Assembly (NCBI RefSeq): GCF_019977355.1
Contig: NZ_AP024655.1
Span: 3,286,001 to 3,350,000, forward strand
Direction: 5' to 3'
DNA length: 64,000 bases
Source of the DNA: Arthrobacter sp. NicSoilB8
GTDB lineage: Bacteria > Actinomycetota > Actinomycetes > Actinomycetales > Micrococcaceae
Positions 12,123-22,842 of this stretch are shown piece by piece. The translations under genes were made by a program, and so were the position numbers. The notes under the pieces are model-generated. The model was given only the letters and a program-made list of their open reading frames with translations, was not told where the DNA came from and searched no databases. Numbering within the stretch: the stretch's first letter is position 1; every line of letters begins with the position of its first letter.

Positions 12123-13247
12123 TTACTCCCGCGTGGCAGCCATTTGCCCCGGGCCGCGCTGCCGGAGGTACGGCCAGGCCGTCACGACGGCCATGATTGC
12201 AGCGGCGGCCAGATCGACGGCGAGCACGATGTGCCACGGGAAGATTGCGAATGCGAGGCCGCCGAAGGCCAGGACGCAGGTCCACAGGTACATCAGCACG
12301 ACGGCGCCGCGGTGCGAGTACCCGATGTCCAGCAGTTTGTGGTGCAGGTGCCCGCGGTCCGCCGACCACGGGGAACGGCCCAGTGCGGTCCGCCGCACCA
12401 CCGCGAGGCCCAGGTCCAGGAGCGGCAGGAACAGTACGGCGAACGGCAACAGAATCGGGATGATCGTGGGGATACCGTTGGCCCGGTCATAGAGTCCGGA
12501 CGTGATCTGGCCCGTGGACACGACGCCGGCCGAGGCCATGAGCAGTCCGATCAGCATGGCGCCCGCGTCCCCCATGAAGATTTTCGACGGGAACCAGTTG
12601 TGAGGCAGGAAGCCCACGCAGCTGCCGACAAGGATGGCCGTGAGGAGTGTGGCGAGGTCGGAGAAGTCGGTCAGCGGAGCGTTCCGGTGGACCCAGTAGG
12701 CCGTGAGGAAGAAGGCCACTCCCCCGATGATCGCCACGCCGGCGGCGAGGCCGTCAAGTCCGTCGATGAAGTTGAAGGCGTTCATCGTGGTGACGATCAG
12801 TCCGGCGGTCAGGATGATGTTCAGCGCCGGTGCCTGGACGACGATCGGTTCCGGAACGAAAGGGATGATCGTCATGCGCACGCCCCAGATGGCCACGACC
12901 AGTGCCGCGGCGCTCTGTCCGATCAGCTTGACCCACCAGCGCAGGTCCAGCAGATCGTCCGCGACGCCGACGAGCACAATCACGCCGGCACCGGCCAGGA
13001 TGCCCCACGGCGCCGTGTTGTTGCGGAAGATGTCCTTGACGAAGAATGAGTTGCTGGCCACGACCAGCGCAACCAGGACTCCCGCGAAGATGCCCAGCCC
13101 GCCCAGCCTGGAGATCGGCGTTGAATGCATGTCGCGGCTGCGGATCGGGGAATACAGCTCAAGCTTGTTGCCGACAAGCCGGGCACCCCAGGTGGCCGCG
13201 TAGCTCACGAGCGCCGCGGTCAGCATCATGAGCAGGTACATGATCAC
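12123..13247 (-). CDS. wecA: undecaprenyl-phosphate GlcNAc-1-phosphate transferase (WecA/Rfe, MraY family)
   Basis: 374 residues, about eleven membrane helices. Family motifs are present: GVADDLLDLRW, NAFNFIDGLDGLA, FMGDAGAMLIG and HLHHKLLDIG. The enzyme moves sugar-1-phosphate from UDP-sugar to a polyprenyl phosphate, the first step of teichoic acid, arabinogalactan or other wall-polymer linkage units. The start may be GTG at 13247 or ATG at 13241; neither has a strong RBS. In M. tuberculosis the orthologous rfe holds the same place before atp. The two glycosyltransferases beside it probably act on the same lipid carrier. Confidence 0.9.
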   Translation of the reverse strand: MIMYLLMMLTAALVSYAATWGARLVGNKLELYSPIRSRDMHSTPISRLGGLGIFAGVLVALVVASNSFFVKDIFRNNTAPWGILAGAGVIVLVGVADDLLDLRWWVKLIGQSAAALVVAIWGVRMTIIPFVPEPIVVQAPALNIILTAGLIVTTMNAFNFIDGLDGLAAGVAIIGGVAFFLTAYWVHRNAPLTDFSDLATLLTAILVGSCVGFLPHNWFPSKIFMGDAGAMLIGLLMASAGVVSTGQITSGLYDRANGIPTIIPILLPFAVLFLPLLDLGLAVVRRTALGRSPWSADRGHLHHKLLDIGYSHRGAVVLMYLWTCVLAFGGLAFAIFPWHIVLAVDLAAAAIMAVVTAWPYLRQRGPGQMAATRE

Positions 13248-13543
13248 GGGGAGACCACCGGCCCGGAAATGTCAGTGCAGGCAGCACACGGTGGCACGCT
13301 CCGCAGCGCCGGGGGCACCGGTGAGCTGCGGAAATAGGGTGTATTGGATTGCCGTGGGACTGTCTTTCGAAAAATGAAACTTCTCCGTCGCCGTGCGCAG
13401 GGCAGGCAGTGCGTAGTGCCTGACAGGGCTGTATTACAGTGGACTCTAGTCAAGATACTAATGCCAACGGCCACTTGTCTTCGCGTCACACGGGCCTCCG
13501 CCGGCGGGAAAACCACTGACGGTCGTTCTGAAAGGACCCCGCG

Positions 13544-14440
13544 ATGACCCCCTCGGTTGCAGTCGCTGCCGTGACGTTTGACCGTCCCAGGGAGCTGGCA
13601 GTCCTGCTGGATGCCATCAACAGCCAGACCGCTCCGGTCCGCTCCATCTGCCTCGTCGACAGCGGCACTGCTCCCTCAAAGGATGTGGCCGCCCGGCACG
13701 CCAACGTGGACTACGTCCGGTCCGAGGCGAACCTCGGCGGGGCCGGGGGCTTTTCGCTGGCCATTCTCAAGGCCGTGGCCAGCGGGGCTGACTGGATCTG
13801 GATGATGGACGACGACGCCGAGCCGGCCGATCCCGAATGCCTCGCCACGCTGCTGCGCGAGGCCGAGGCGCGGAACCTGGATGCCGTGGTTCCCCTCGTG
13901 GTGGCCCCCGGCCATCCGGACCGGCTGTCGTTTTTCTTCCGCCTCAACGGCAAGGTCACGCACGAGCGCGCCGAGGTGGAAAAGGTCGGATTCCTGCCCG
14001 ACGACGGACACTTCTTCAACGGCGCCCTGATCCGCGCCGGTGTCTTCTTCAAGGTCGGCCTGCCGGACATGCGCCTGTTCATCCGCGGCGACGAGGTGGA
14101 CTTCACGCTGCGGCTGCGGAAGGCCGGGATCCGCTTCGGCACGGTCACCACCGCGGCCATCACGCACCCGCACGCGTTCTCCGAGACCAAGCACGTTTTC
14201 GGCGCCAGATGGCACGTGATCGTTCCGGACTCCGCCTTCAAACGCTACTTCTACTACCGGAACCGCGGCTACATGATCCGCCGGCACTTCCGGGTGAAGT
14301 CCTTCATCGCCGATGTAGGAGGGTACCTCGGCTATTTCCTGCGCAGCGGCGACTTCCGCGGCCTCGCCGACTGGTTCCGGGCATTTTCCAGCGGCCTCCG
14401 CGGCAAGGGCTTCGGTCCGCTGGAGGACCAGAAATTCTAG
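13544..14440 (+). CDS. family 2 glycosyltransferase (galactofuranosyltransferase-like)
   Basis: 298 residues with RBS AAAGGA before ATG. The GT-A fold starts MTPSVAVAAVTFDRP. The metal/nucleotide motif MMDDDAEP lies near residue 88, SEANLGGAGGF precedes it, and FIRGDEVDFTLRLRKAG is the acceptor-side acidic motif. The closest recognised types are rhamnosyl or GlfT-like galactofuranosyl transferases of wall polymers. It is the only plus-strand gene in this block, divergent from wecA and convergent with the WecG-type gene. The donor sugar is unknown. Confidence 0.8.
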   Translation: MTPSVAVAAVTFDRPRELAVLLDAINSQTAPVRSICLVDSGTAPSKDVAARHANVDYVRSEANLGGAGGFSLAILKAVASGADWIWMMDDDAEPADPECLATLLREAEARNLDAVVPLVVAPGHPDRLSFFFRLNGKVTHERAEVEKVGFLPDDGHFFNGALIRAGVFFKVGLPDMRLFIRGDEVDFTLRLRKAGIRFGTVTTAAITHPHAFSETKHVFGARWHVIVPDSAFKRYFYYRNRGYMIRRHFRVKSFIADVGGYLGYFLRSGDFRGLADWFRAFSSGLRGKGFGPLEDQKF

Positions 14441-14479
14441 GCGTCCGCGCCGCAGGCGGGAGGGGTTGCAGCTCTAGCT

Positions 14480-15253
14480 CTAACTCTCGGGGCGCCGGCG
14501 GAGCCGCCGGCGCAGCAGCAGGCCCAGCAGGACCCACGGCTCGCCGAACACCCGGTAGGCCACCCGCTGCGGGTGGAGCATGAGCCGCCAGGCCCATTCG
14601 AGCCCGAGCCGCCCGATCCAGCGCGGCGCCAGCTTCTGGACACCGGCGATCTGGTCGATGGCGCCGCCCACGGTGCAGTAGACAGCCGGCGGGAGGGTGT
14701 TCCGCCTGCGCGCCAGGACCTGTTCCTGAAGCGGCATGCCGAGGCCCAGGAGCACAAGCTGCGGGCGAAGCCTGGAAAGCCATTCGACGGCGGCTTCTTC
14801 AAGCTCCTGGTTCCAGCCTTCACCGGGCATGCCGTCGACGCGCGCCCCGGGAACGATTTCCCGCAGCCTGGCCACAGCTCCGGCGTTGGCCACGGCGCCT
14901 GCGCCGATCACCGCGATCCGTTCGAGGCCCTCGACATGGCCCAGGGCGGGGATCCAGTCCGTCGAGCCGAGCCGGTAGTCCATCACCGGCCCCCGGCCGT
15001 CTTCCTCTTCGCCGGTCTTGGCCCACAGCCACAGGACCGGGGCGCCGTCGATCAGCACCACGTCGCTGTGCTCGTAGAACGACCGGAAGGCGGGGTCGGC
15101 GTGGAACAGGGTCACACTGTGCAGGTTGTGCCCCACCACTGTCCGGGTCCCGCCCTCGGCGACGTAGGTGCTGAGGACGGCGGTCAGCTCGGACACCGTC
15201 AGGGGGGTCGCTTCGACGTCGAGGAACGGGACGGGTTGGCGCTCCAGCGTCAT
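14480..15253 (-). CDS. WecG/TagA/CpsF family glycosyltransferase
   Basis: 257 residues. Signature segments are VGHNLHSVTLFHADPAFRS, VLIDGAPVLWLW, a Gly-rich nucleotide region (IAVIGAGAVANAGAV) and LVLLGLGMPLQEQVL near residue 170. Members add the second sugar (ManNAc or a relative) to polyprenyl-PP-GlcNAc, which fits the nearby wecA. The start overlaps the sua5 stop by 4 nt (ATGA). A 22-bp perfect palindrome (14492-14513) lies inside the last codons. Confidence 0.85.
   Translation of the reverse strand: MTLERQPVPFLDVEATPLTVSELTAVLSTYVAEGGTRTVVGHNLHSVTLFHADPAFRSFYEHSDVVLIDGAPVLWLWAKTGEEEDGRGPVMDYRLGSTDWIPALGHVEGLERIAVIGAGAVANAGAVARLREIVPGARVDGMPGEGWNQELEEAAVEWLSRLRPQLVLLGLGMPLQEQVLARRRNTLPPAVYCTVGGAIDQIAGVQKLAPRWIGRLGLEWAWRLMLHPQRVAYRVFGEPWVLLGLLLRRRLRRRPES
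14492..14513. terminator. perfect GC palindrome at the 3' end of the WecG-type gene
   Basis: GCGCCGGCGG (14492-14501), AG, CCGCCGGCGC (14504-14513). It encodes the Arg-rich C-terminus of the minus-strand gene and lies 52 nt beyond the convergent GT2 stop, so it could terminate both transcripts. Confidence 0.4.
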
Positions 15254-16080
15254 GCGGAGCCGGACCCTGCGCCCGGCGCAGCGCCGGGCTCAGCTTCGGC
15301 AGGCAGAGCCTGTGCAGGCACGGCTTCGGCAGGCAGAGCCTCTGCAGGCACGGTTTCGGCAGGCACGGTTTCTGCAGGCTCAGCCTCGGCGGGCAGAGCG
15401 TCCACAGCCACCGGGGCGTTGCCGTCCACATCTACCAGGCCGGGAACCACGGCGCGCAGGCGGTCGAGGCTGATGGCTCCCTGCCGGACCACACGCAACG
15501 GCAGGGCGGTGGCGTCGATGATGGTTGAGGCGAGGGCCTCGGCACCCTCGGCGGGCCGCGGGCCGCCCTCAAGGTAGACTTCCACGGATTCGGCCAGCTG
15601 GGCTTCGGCCTCCGCGGCGGTCTGCGCCGCGGCGTGTCCGGTGCGGTTCGCGGATGACACGGCGAGGGGTCCGGTGAGTGTCAGCAGGTCCTGGGCGATC
15701 TCGTCGGCCGGGATCCGCAGGGCCACGGTCCCCTTGGTCTCGCCAAGATCCCAGTCCAGGGACGGCTGGGCGTGCAGGATCAGGGTCAGGCCGCCCGGCC
15801 AGAAGGCCTCGGCCAGGCGCCGCGCCTCGGCCGGAACATCCGTGGCGAGGCCATCGAGGGCGTTCAGCCTGGGGATCAGCACGGGCGGCGGCATCTTCCG
15901 GCTGCGGCCCTTGGAGGCTAGCAGCAGGGTCACGGCGAGGGGCGAGAAGGCGTCGGCGGCAATGCCGTAAACAGTGTCGGTGGGGAAGACCACGCACTTG
16001 TTCTCGCGGATGGCCCGCTGGGCGTGTTCAAGTCCTGCGGCGCGCTGCTCAGCTGCCGTGCAATCGTAGCTAGTCGTCAC
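15250..16080 (-). CDS. L-threonylcarbamoyladenylate synthase (Sua5/YrdC) with pentapeptide-repeat tail
   Basis: 276 residues from GTG. The YrdC domain covers residues about 15-215: KCVVFPTDTVYGIAADAFSP, KGRSRKMPPPVLIP, AFWPGGLTLIL, RIPADEIAQDLL and SSANRTGHAAA. It makes threonylcarbamoyl-AMP from Thr, bicarbonate and ATP for tRNA t6A37. The full Sua5 C-terminal domain is absent. Instead the last 50 or so residues are repeats of PAEAL/PAETV type, encoded by a 15-bp array. The gene overlaps the WecG-type gene by 4 nt and lies 15 nt downstream of prmC, as in M. tuberculosis. Confidence 0.9.
   Translation of the reverse strand: MTTSYDCTAAEQRAAGLEHAQRAIRENKCVVFPTDTVYGIAADAFSPLAVTLLLASKGRSRKMPPPVLIPRLNALDGLATDVPAEARRLAEAFWPGGLTLILHAQPSLDWDLGETKGTVALRIPADEIAQDLLTLTGPLAVSSANRTGHAAAQTAAEAEAQLAESVEVYLEGGPRPAEGAEALASTIIDATALPLRVVRQGAISLDRLRAVVPGLVDVDGNAPVAVDALPAEAEPAETVPAETVPAEALPAEAVPAQALPAEAEPGAAPGAGSGSA
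15287..15391. repeat. 15-bp tandem repeat in the 3' end of sua5
   Basis: Seven 15-bp units from 15287 (for example GGCAGAGCCTCTGCA, GGCACGGTTTCGGCA) plus a partial unit to 15400. They encode Pro-Ala-Glu-x-x pentapeptides on the minus strand (PAEAE, PAETV, PAETV, PAEAL, PAEAV, PAQAL, PAEAE). Units differ by a few bases, so this array is older or under looser constraint than the atp array. Confidence 0.85.
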
Positions 16081-16095
16081 TGGCCTATTCTTTCA

Positions 16096-16992
16096 TCACT
16101 TGTCACACGATTCGGACGGTGCCAGCACTGCGCTCGTGGCACGGTCCTTGCCGTTGAGGTCACGGTGCGTCGTCACTTCGGCGAACCTCCCGGTGCGCTT
16201 GAGCATCGCGGCGATCCATTCAGACTGGACTTCGGCGTGCTCCATCACGAAGTAGCCGCCGGGCACCAGCAGCCGGGCCGCCGAGGCGGCCGCCGCCGTC
16301 GGAAGTTCCATCCCGTCCGCTCCCCCGCCGTAGAGCGCCTCGGGCGGGTCGTGCAACGCCACTTCGGGTTCGTTCGGGATCGCTTCGGCGGGAATGTAGG
16401 GCGGGTTGGAGACGACGACGTCGAAGGTGCCGTTGTGTTCGGGCAGCGCGTCGCGCAGATCGCCGCGGAGGAGGTGGACGCCCAGGGGAGTCAGGTTTTT
16501 CGCCGCCCAGGCATGGGCGAACTCGCTGTACTCCACCGCGTGGACTTCCGCACCGGGAACCTCGTGTGCGATCGACCCGGCGATCGCGCCGGAACCGGTG
16601 CCCAGGTCCACCACTTTGGGGTGCGCCAGGCCCTGCAGCCGCTTCCTGTCGCCAAGCCAGTCAATGACCAGCTGCACCACGGACTCGGTTTCCGGCCGCG
16701 GGATGAAGACCCCCGGGCCGACGGCGAGTTCGAGGTAGCGGAAGTGCGCCACGCCGGTGATGTGCTGCAGCGGAATCCGCTGCGCCCGTTCGGCGACCAG
16801 GTCGGCGTAGCCTTCCGGCGCCGGCGAGTCGCCGAGCATCAGCGCGCGCAGCCGGCCGAGCCCGACGCCGAGCAGATGCTCGGCCAGAAGCTCGGCGTCG
16901 ACGCGCGGGCTGGGCACGCCGGCGGCGGCCAGGACTGCCGTCGCCTCGCCGACGGCGTCCGCGAGGCTCGGGCCATTGCCTGCTGTCATCAC
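16096..16992 (-). CDS. prmC: peptide chain release factor N5-glutamine methyltransferase
   Basis: 298 residues. The N-terminal substrate-recognition domain (PLQHITGVAHFRYLELAVGP, PRPETE) precedes the SAM-binding fold (VVDLGTGSGAIAGSIA). The catalytic NPPY sits in VVSNPPYIPAEAIPNEPEVAL. It methylates the Gln of the GGQ loop in RF1 and RF2. The target prfA lies immediately upstream (13-nt gap). The start is GTG at 16992 or ATG at 16989. Confidence 0.95.
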   Translation of the reverse strand: MMTAGNGPSLADAVGEATAVLAAAGVPSPRVDAELLAEHLLGVGLGRLRALMLGDSPAPEGYADLVAERAQRIPLQHITGVAHFRYLELAVGPGVFIPRPETESVVQLVIDWLGDRKRLQGLAHPKVVDLGTGSGAIAGSIAHEVPGAEVHAVEYSEFAHAWAAKNLTPLGVHLLRGDLRDALPEHNGTFDVVVSNPPYIPAEAIPNEPEVALHDPPEALYGGGADGMELPTAAAASAARLLVPGGYFVMEHAEVQSEWIAAMLKRTGRFAEVTTHRDLNGKDRATSAVLAPSESCDK

Positions 16993-17005
16993 GGGTAGCT
17001 CGAGC

Positions 17006-18079
17006 CTACTCGCCGATGGCGTCGAGCCGGGACTGCTCGTCCAGTTCGATGGCCGACTGGATCACCGGTTCCAGGTCGCCGTTCATGACCTGGTCCAGGT
17101 TGTAGGCCTTGTAGCCGGTGCGGTGGTCCGCGATCCGGTTTTCCGGGTAGTTATAGGTACGGATGCGCTCCGAGCGGTCCATGGTGCGGATCTGCGACTT
17201 GCGCTGGGCCGAGTTCTCGGCGTCGATCAGCTCCTGCTGGTGCGCCAGGATGCGGGCGCGCAGCACGCGCATGCCGGCCTCACGGTTCTGCAGCTGCGAC
17301 TTTTCGTTCTGCATTGCCACGACGATGCCGGTGGGAAGGTGGGTGATGCGAACGGCCGAGTCGGTCGTGTTGACCGACTGCCCGCCGGGACCGGATGACC
17401 GGTAGACGTCGATCTTGAGATCGTTCTGGTTGATCTCGAGTTCCTCGGGCTCGTCCACTTCGGGCAGCACCAGCACGCCGGCGGCCGAGGTGTGGATGCG
17501 GCCCTGGGATTCGGTCACGGGGACGCGCTGCACCCGGTGCACGCCGCCTTCGAACTTCAGCCGCGCGAAGACGCCCTCGGCAGGGTCGTTCGAGTTGCCC
17601 TTGACGGCCATCTGGACATCCTTGTACCCGCCCAGGTCCGATTCGGTGGCGGAGATGATCTCGGTCTTCCAGCCGCGGGATTCCGCGTAACGGCTGTACA
17701 TCCGCAGCAGGTCCGCAGCGAACAGCGCAGCCTCGTCGCCGCCTTCGCCGCCCTTGACCTCAAGGATCACGTTGCGGGCATCGTCCGGGTCACGCGGGAT
17801 CAGCAGCCGGCGCAGCTTGGCCGCCGCCGTCTCCAGCGCAGCCTCCAGCTCGGGAACCTCCGCGGCGAACTCGGGGTCCTCGTCCGCCATCTCCTTGGCG
17901 GCCGCCAGGTCATCGCGGATGCTTTCCCAGCGGTGGTAGGCCTCCACAATGCCGTTCAGCTGGGCGGAACGCCGCCCCAGTTTCCGGGCGAGCCGCTGGT
18001 CAGCATAAACGGCCGGATCGCCAAGCTGCGCCTGGATGGCGTCATGCTCATCCAACAGGCCCTGTACGGACTCAAACAT
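17006..18079 (-). CDS. prfA: peptide chain release factor 1
   Basis: 357 residues from ATG at 18079 with GAGGTTTGAAA upstream. A longer frame to 18148 has no such site and would add non-family residues. It has the GGQ loop [17 protein letters not shown] near residue 230 and the stop-codon recognition domain before it. It reads UAA and UAG and triggers peptide release. Substrate of PrmC encoded next door. Confidence 0.97.
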   Translation of the reverse strand: MFESVQGLLDEHDAIQAQLGDPAVYADQRLARKLGRRSAQLNGIVEAYHRWESIRDDLAAAKEMADEDPEFAAEVPELEAALETAAAKLRRLLIPRDPDDARNVILEVKGGEGGDEAALFAADLLRMYSRYAESRGWKTEIISATESDLGGYKDVQMAVKGNSNDPAEGVFARLKFEGGVHRVQRVPVTESQGRIHTSAAGVLVLPEVDEPEELEINQNDLKIDVYRSSGPGGQSVNTTDSAVRITHLPTGIVVAMQNEKSQLQNREAGMRVLRARILAHQQELIDAENSAQRKSQIRTMDRSERIRTYNYPENRIADHRTGYKAYNLDQVMNGDLEPVIQSAIELDEQSRLDAIGE

Positions 18080-18117
18080 TTTCAAACCTCTTTCGACTCT
18101 TACAAGTCTAGTTACTT

Positions 18118-18182
18118 GCAACGCGGGGTCACTTACCGCCCATTCCAACGGCCCTGACGGGCGCTAGGTGACCCCGCGTTGC
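18118..18182. repeat. long dyad element between rho and prfA (REP-like)
   Basis: GCAACGCGGGGTCAC at 18118-18132 is the exact inverse of GTGACCCCGCGTTGC at 18168-18182. Inside the 35-nt loop CGCCC and GGGCG can pair again. It lies where rpmE is found in related genomes. It looks like a mobile or dispersed intergenic palindrome, but only one copy is in this window. Confidence 0.6.
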
Positions 18183-18224
18183 TTTAAAAGCGGAGGGGCC
18201 GGTTAACGCAACAACCGCCCGGGA

Positions 18225-18253
18225 AATTGGCGGCCCGGGAAGGGCCGCCAATT
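18225..18253 (-). terminator. hairpin downstream of rho
   Basis: Perfect 12-bp stem AATTGGCGGCCC (18225-18236) / GGGCCGCCAATT (18242-18253) with a 5-nt loop, about 20 nt after the rho stop. A short outer AACCGC/GCGGTT pairing extends it. No U-tract on the minus-strand transcript, so its efficiency as a terminator is uncertain. Confidence 0.55.
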
Positions 18254-18272
18254 CTCGAGCGGTTATGCGCAG

Positions 18273-20426
<2,154 letters not shown>

Positions 20427-20746
20427 GAAGGATCCTTCCCCCTCGACGGCGTCCAGGCTAAGAGCTGGACGCGGTGATTTGATCTGGGCTGCAGTTCAGA
20501 TCTGCAGCCGTGATTTCGGCCTTGCCGGATGGATTTCGGCCAGCAGGGCCGGATACTGCTTCACCATGCACGATCCGAGAAAAGAGGAACGGCGGGCTGA
20601 CGTTTTAGGGGGCAGAGCAATTCTGCTGATTCCTGCGTCAGACCAAAAGCAGGTGGCACCGGAAAATATAGCGCAGTGAAAGATGAGAGAGGCTACGTGG
20701 CCAACATCGCGGTCTTAGAACGGTTACTAATTTACCGCCTGCGTAT
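20427..20746. other. 320-nt gap between thrB and rho: rho leader
   Basis: No gene seen. It holds an 8-bp hairpin GGCTGCAG (20487-20494) / CTGCAGCC (20502-20509) and a repeated GATTTCGGCC (around 20511 and 20532), all in what would be the 5' untranslated region of rho on the minus strand. The long leader is compatible with Rho autoregulation. Confidence 0.4.
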
Positions 20747-21733
20747 TTACCGCCGGTGCACTTCCACTTTAGCACCTTCGACGTCCACGGCCAGCTTCAT
20801 CACGCGCCAGCCCACTTCCGGCGTGTTGTCCGTGGTGTGGGCGCCGATGAAGTCCACAACCTCGCGGGCTTCCGTTTCCCCGTTGGCCAGGACCAGCACG
20901 GTGGGTCCGGCGCCGGAGACGACTGCGGCGTGGCCTGCCCGGCGCAGCGCGGCGATCAGTTCGGCGCTGGGCCGCATGGCCTCGGCGCGGTAGGACTGGT
21001 GGAGGTAGTCCTCGGTGCCCGGCAGCAGGAATTCCGGGTTGGTGGTCAGGGCGTGGATGAGCAATGCGGCACGGCCGGAGTTCATGGCTGCGGCATGGTG
21101 GCCCACCGAGGCCGGCAGGAGCGCCCGTGCCGCTTCGGTGGAGAGCTCATAGTCCGGCACGGCCACCACTGGAATCACCGAGGCGGCCACGCTCGCGCAC
21201 GTGCTGCTGTACTGGTCACTGTCCTGCCATGACAGCGCCAGTCCGCCGAAAATGGCGGGTGCGACGTTGTCCGGGTGGCCTTCCATTTCGCTCGTGAGCT
21301 GCAGGATCCAGTCCCGTCCGCGCCGCGATGCCTCCGGAACCAGGGCGTTCGCGGCGCTGACGGCAGCCACCACCGCCGAGGCCGAGGACCCCAGGCCGCG
21401 CCCGTGCGGGTTGACGTTGTCCGCCGTGATCCGCAGGCCCTCGTGCCGGAATCCGAGGCGGTGCAGCGCCTCGGTGAGGGCCTTGACCACGAGGTGCGTC
21501 GCGTCCCGGGGCAACGACTCGGCGCCCTCACCGCTGAGCTCGAACTCAAGTTCGCCGCTGGCCAGGGTTTCCACGGTGAGCGTATCGTGCAGCGTGAGCG
21601 CCAGGCCGAGGCTGTCATACCCCGGGCCCAGGTTGGCGCTCGTGGCCGGCACCCGCACGGTGACCAGCTGGCCGGCCGGAACGGCCGGGGAGCCGGCAGC
21701 TGATTCGGCCGGGACGGTGAGGGTGGTTTCCAA
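20747..21733 (-). CDS. thrB: homoserine kinase
   Basis: 328 residues. TTG at 21733 follows GGAAGAA embedded in the thrC C-terminus and gives the usual family length. A frame extending further upstream lies inside thrC. GHMP kinase motifs: VPATSANLGPGYDSLGLAL, HGRGLGSSASAVV (phosphate loop) and VVSGAGPTVLVL. It phosphorylates homoserine with ATP to supply ThrC. Translationally linked to thrC (2-nt gap). Confidence 0.95.
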   Translation of the reverse strand: METTLTVPAESAAGSPAVPAGQLVTVRVPATSANLGPGYDSLGLALTLHDTLTVETLASGELEFELSGEGAESLPRDATHLVVKALTEALHRLGFRHEGLRITADNVNPHGRGLGSSASAVVAAVSAANALVPEASRRGRDWILQLTSEMEGHPDNVAPAIFGGLALSWQDSDQYSSTCASVAASVIPVVAVPDYELSTEAARALLPASVGHHAAAMNSGRAALLIHALTTNPEFLLPGTEDYLHQSYRAEAMRPSAELIAALRRAGHAAVVSGAGPTVLVLANGETEAREVVDFIGAHTTDNTPEVGWRVMKLAVDVEGAKVEVHRR

Positions 21734-21735
21734 CG

Positions 21736-22842
21736 TTATTTTTCTTCCAGTCCCAGTGCTGCGGCGACGGTGACGACGTCGTTGGAGACCTTGACCGGCT
21801 GCACATCGCTGCCGTCCTCCGTGCGCAGGGCCCACTGCGGGTCCTTGAGGCCGTGACCCGTCACCGTGATCACGATCGTCTTGCCGGCCGGCACTTCGCC
21901 GGCCGCGTGCTTCTTGATCAGTCCGGCGACGCCGGCGGCGGAGCCGGGCTCCACGAAGACGCCTTCCCGGGCGGAGAGCCAGCGGTGCGCGGACAGGATT
22001 TCCTCGTCCGTCACGGCCTCGATCACGCCGCCGGATTCGTCCCGGGCGGCCACGGCGGTGTCCCAGGAGGCCGGGTTGCCGATCCGGATGGCGGTGGCGA
22101 TGGTGTCGGGCTCGGTGATGGGGTGCCCCGCGACGAACGGGGCGGCCCCGGCGGCCTGGAAGCCCCACATGACCGGGGTCCTGGTGGCGACGGCGGGCAG
22201 CGACCCGGCGGTGGGCGACTCAAACGCCGCGGCGTACTCCTTGTAGCCCTTCCAGTACGCGCTGATGTTGCCGGCGTTGCCCACGGGCAGGACGTGGAAG
22301 TCGGGGGCGTCGCCGAGCGAGTCCACCACTTCAAAGGCGCCGGTCTTCTGGCCCTCGATCCTGGCCGGGTTGACGGAGTTGACCAGGAACACCGGGTAGG
22401 ACTCGCCGAGCTTGCGGGCGATGTCGAGGCAGTCGTCGAAGTTGCCGTCCACCTGCAGCAGCGTGGCGCCGTGCGCGATCGCCTGGCTGAGCTTGCCCAT
22501 GGAGATCTTGCCCTCGGGGACCAGGACCGCGCACTGCAGCCCTGCCGCCGTGGCGTAGGCCGCGGCGGATGCCGAGGTGTTGCCGGTGGACGCGCAGACC
22601 ACGGCCTTGGCGCCGGCCGCCACAGCGGCCGTCATGGCCATGGTCATGCCGCGGTCCTTGAAGGAGCCGGTCGGGTTCATGCCTTCGACCTTGAGGTAGA
22701 CGGTGCTGCCGGTCAGCTCGGAGAGGTGGCGGGCGTGCACGAGCGGGGTGCCGCCCTCGCCCAGGGTGATGACCTTAGTGGCTTCCGTGACAGGAAGACG
22801 ATCAGCGTATTCGCGGATGACACCGCGCCATTGGTGAGCCAC
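21736..22842 (-). CDS. thrC: threonine synthase
   Basis: 368 residues from GTG, placed immediately after the hom stop (TAAGTG). PLP-dependent fold type II. The Schiff-base Lys is in [13 protein letters not shown], the phosphate-binding loop is [11 protein letters not shown], and [15 protein letters not shown] is the substrate loop. It converts O-phosphohomoserine to threonine. Length is typical of the short class I-like actinobacterial enzymes. Confidence 0.96.
   Translation of the reverse strand: MAHQWRGVIREYADRLPVTEATKVITLGEGGTPLVHARHLSELTGSTVYLKVEGMNPTGSFKDRGMTMAMTAAVAAGAKAVVCASTGNTSASAAAYATAAGLQCAVLVPEGKISMGKLSQAIAHGATLLQVDGNFDDCLDIARKLGESYPVFLVNSVNPARIEGQKTGAFEVVDSLGDAPDFHVLPVGNAGNISAYWKGYKEYAAAFESPTAGSLPAVATRTPVMWGFQAAGAAPFVAGHPITEPDTIATAIRIGNPASWDTAVAARDESGGVIEAVTDEEILSAHRWLSAREGVFVEPGSAAGVAGLIKKHAAGEVPAGKTIVITVTGHGLKDPQWALRTEDGSDVQPVKVSNDVVTVAAALGLEEK

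Noticed and set aside
20747..22168. Long frame extending thrB upstream by about 145 codons
   Set aside because: The extension lies inside thrC in another phase; TTG at 21733 with a Shine-Dalgarno gives the family length.
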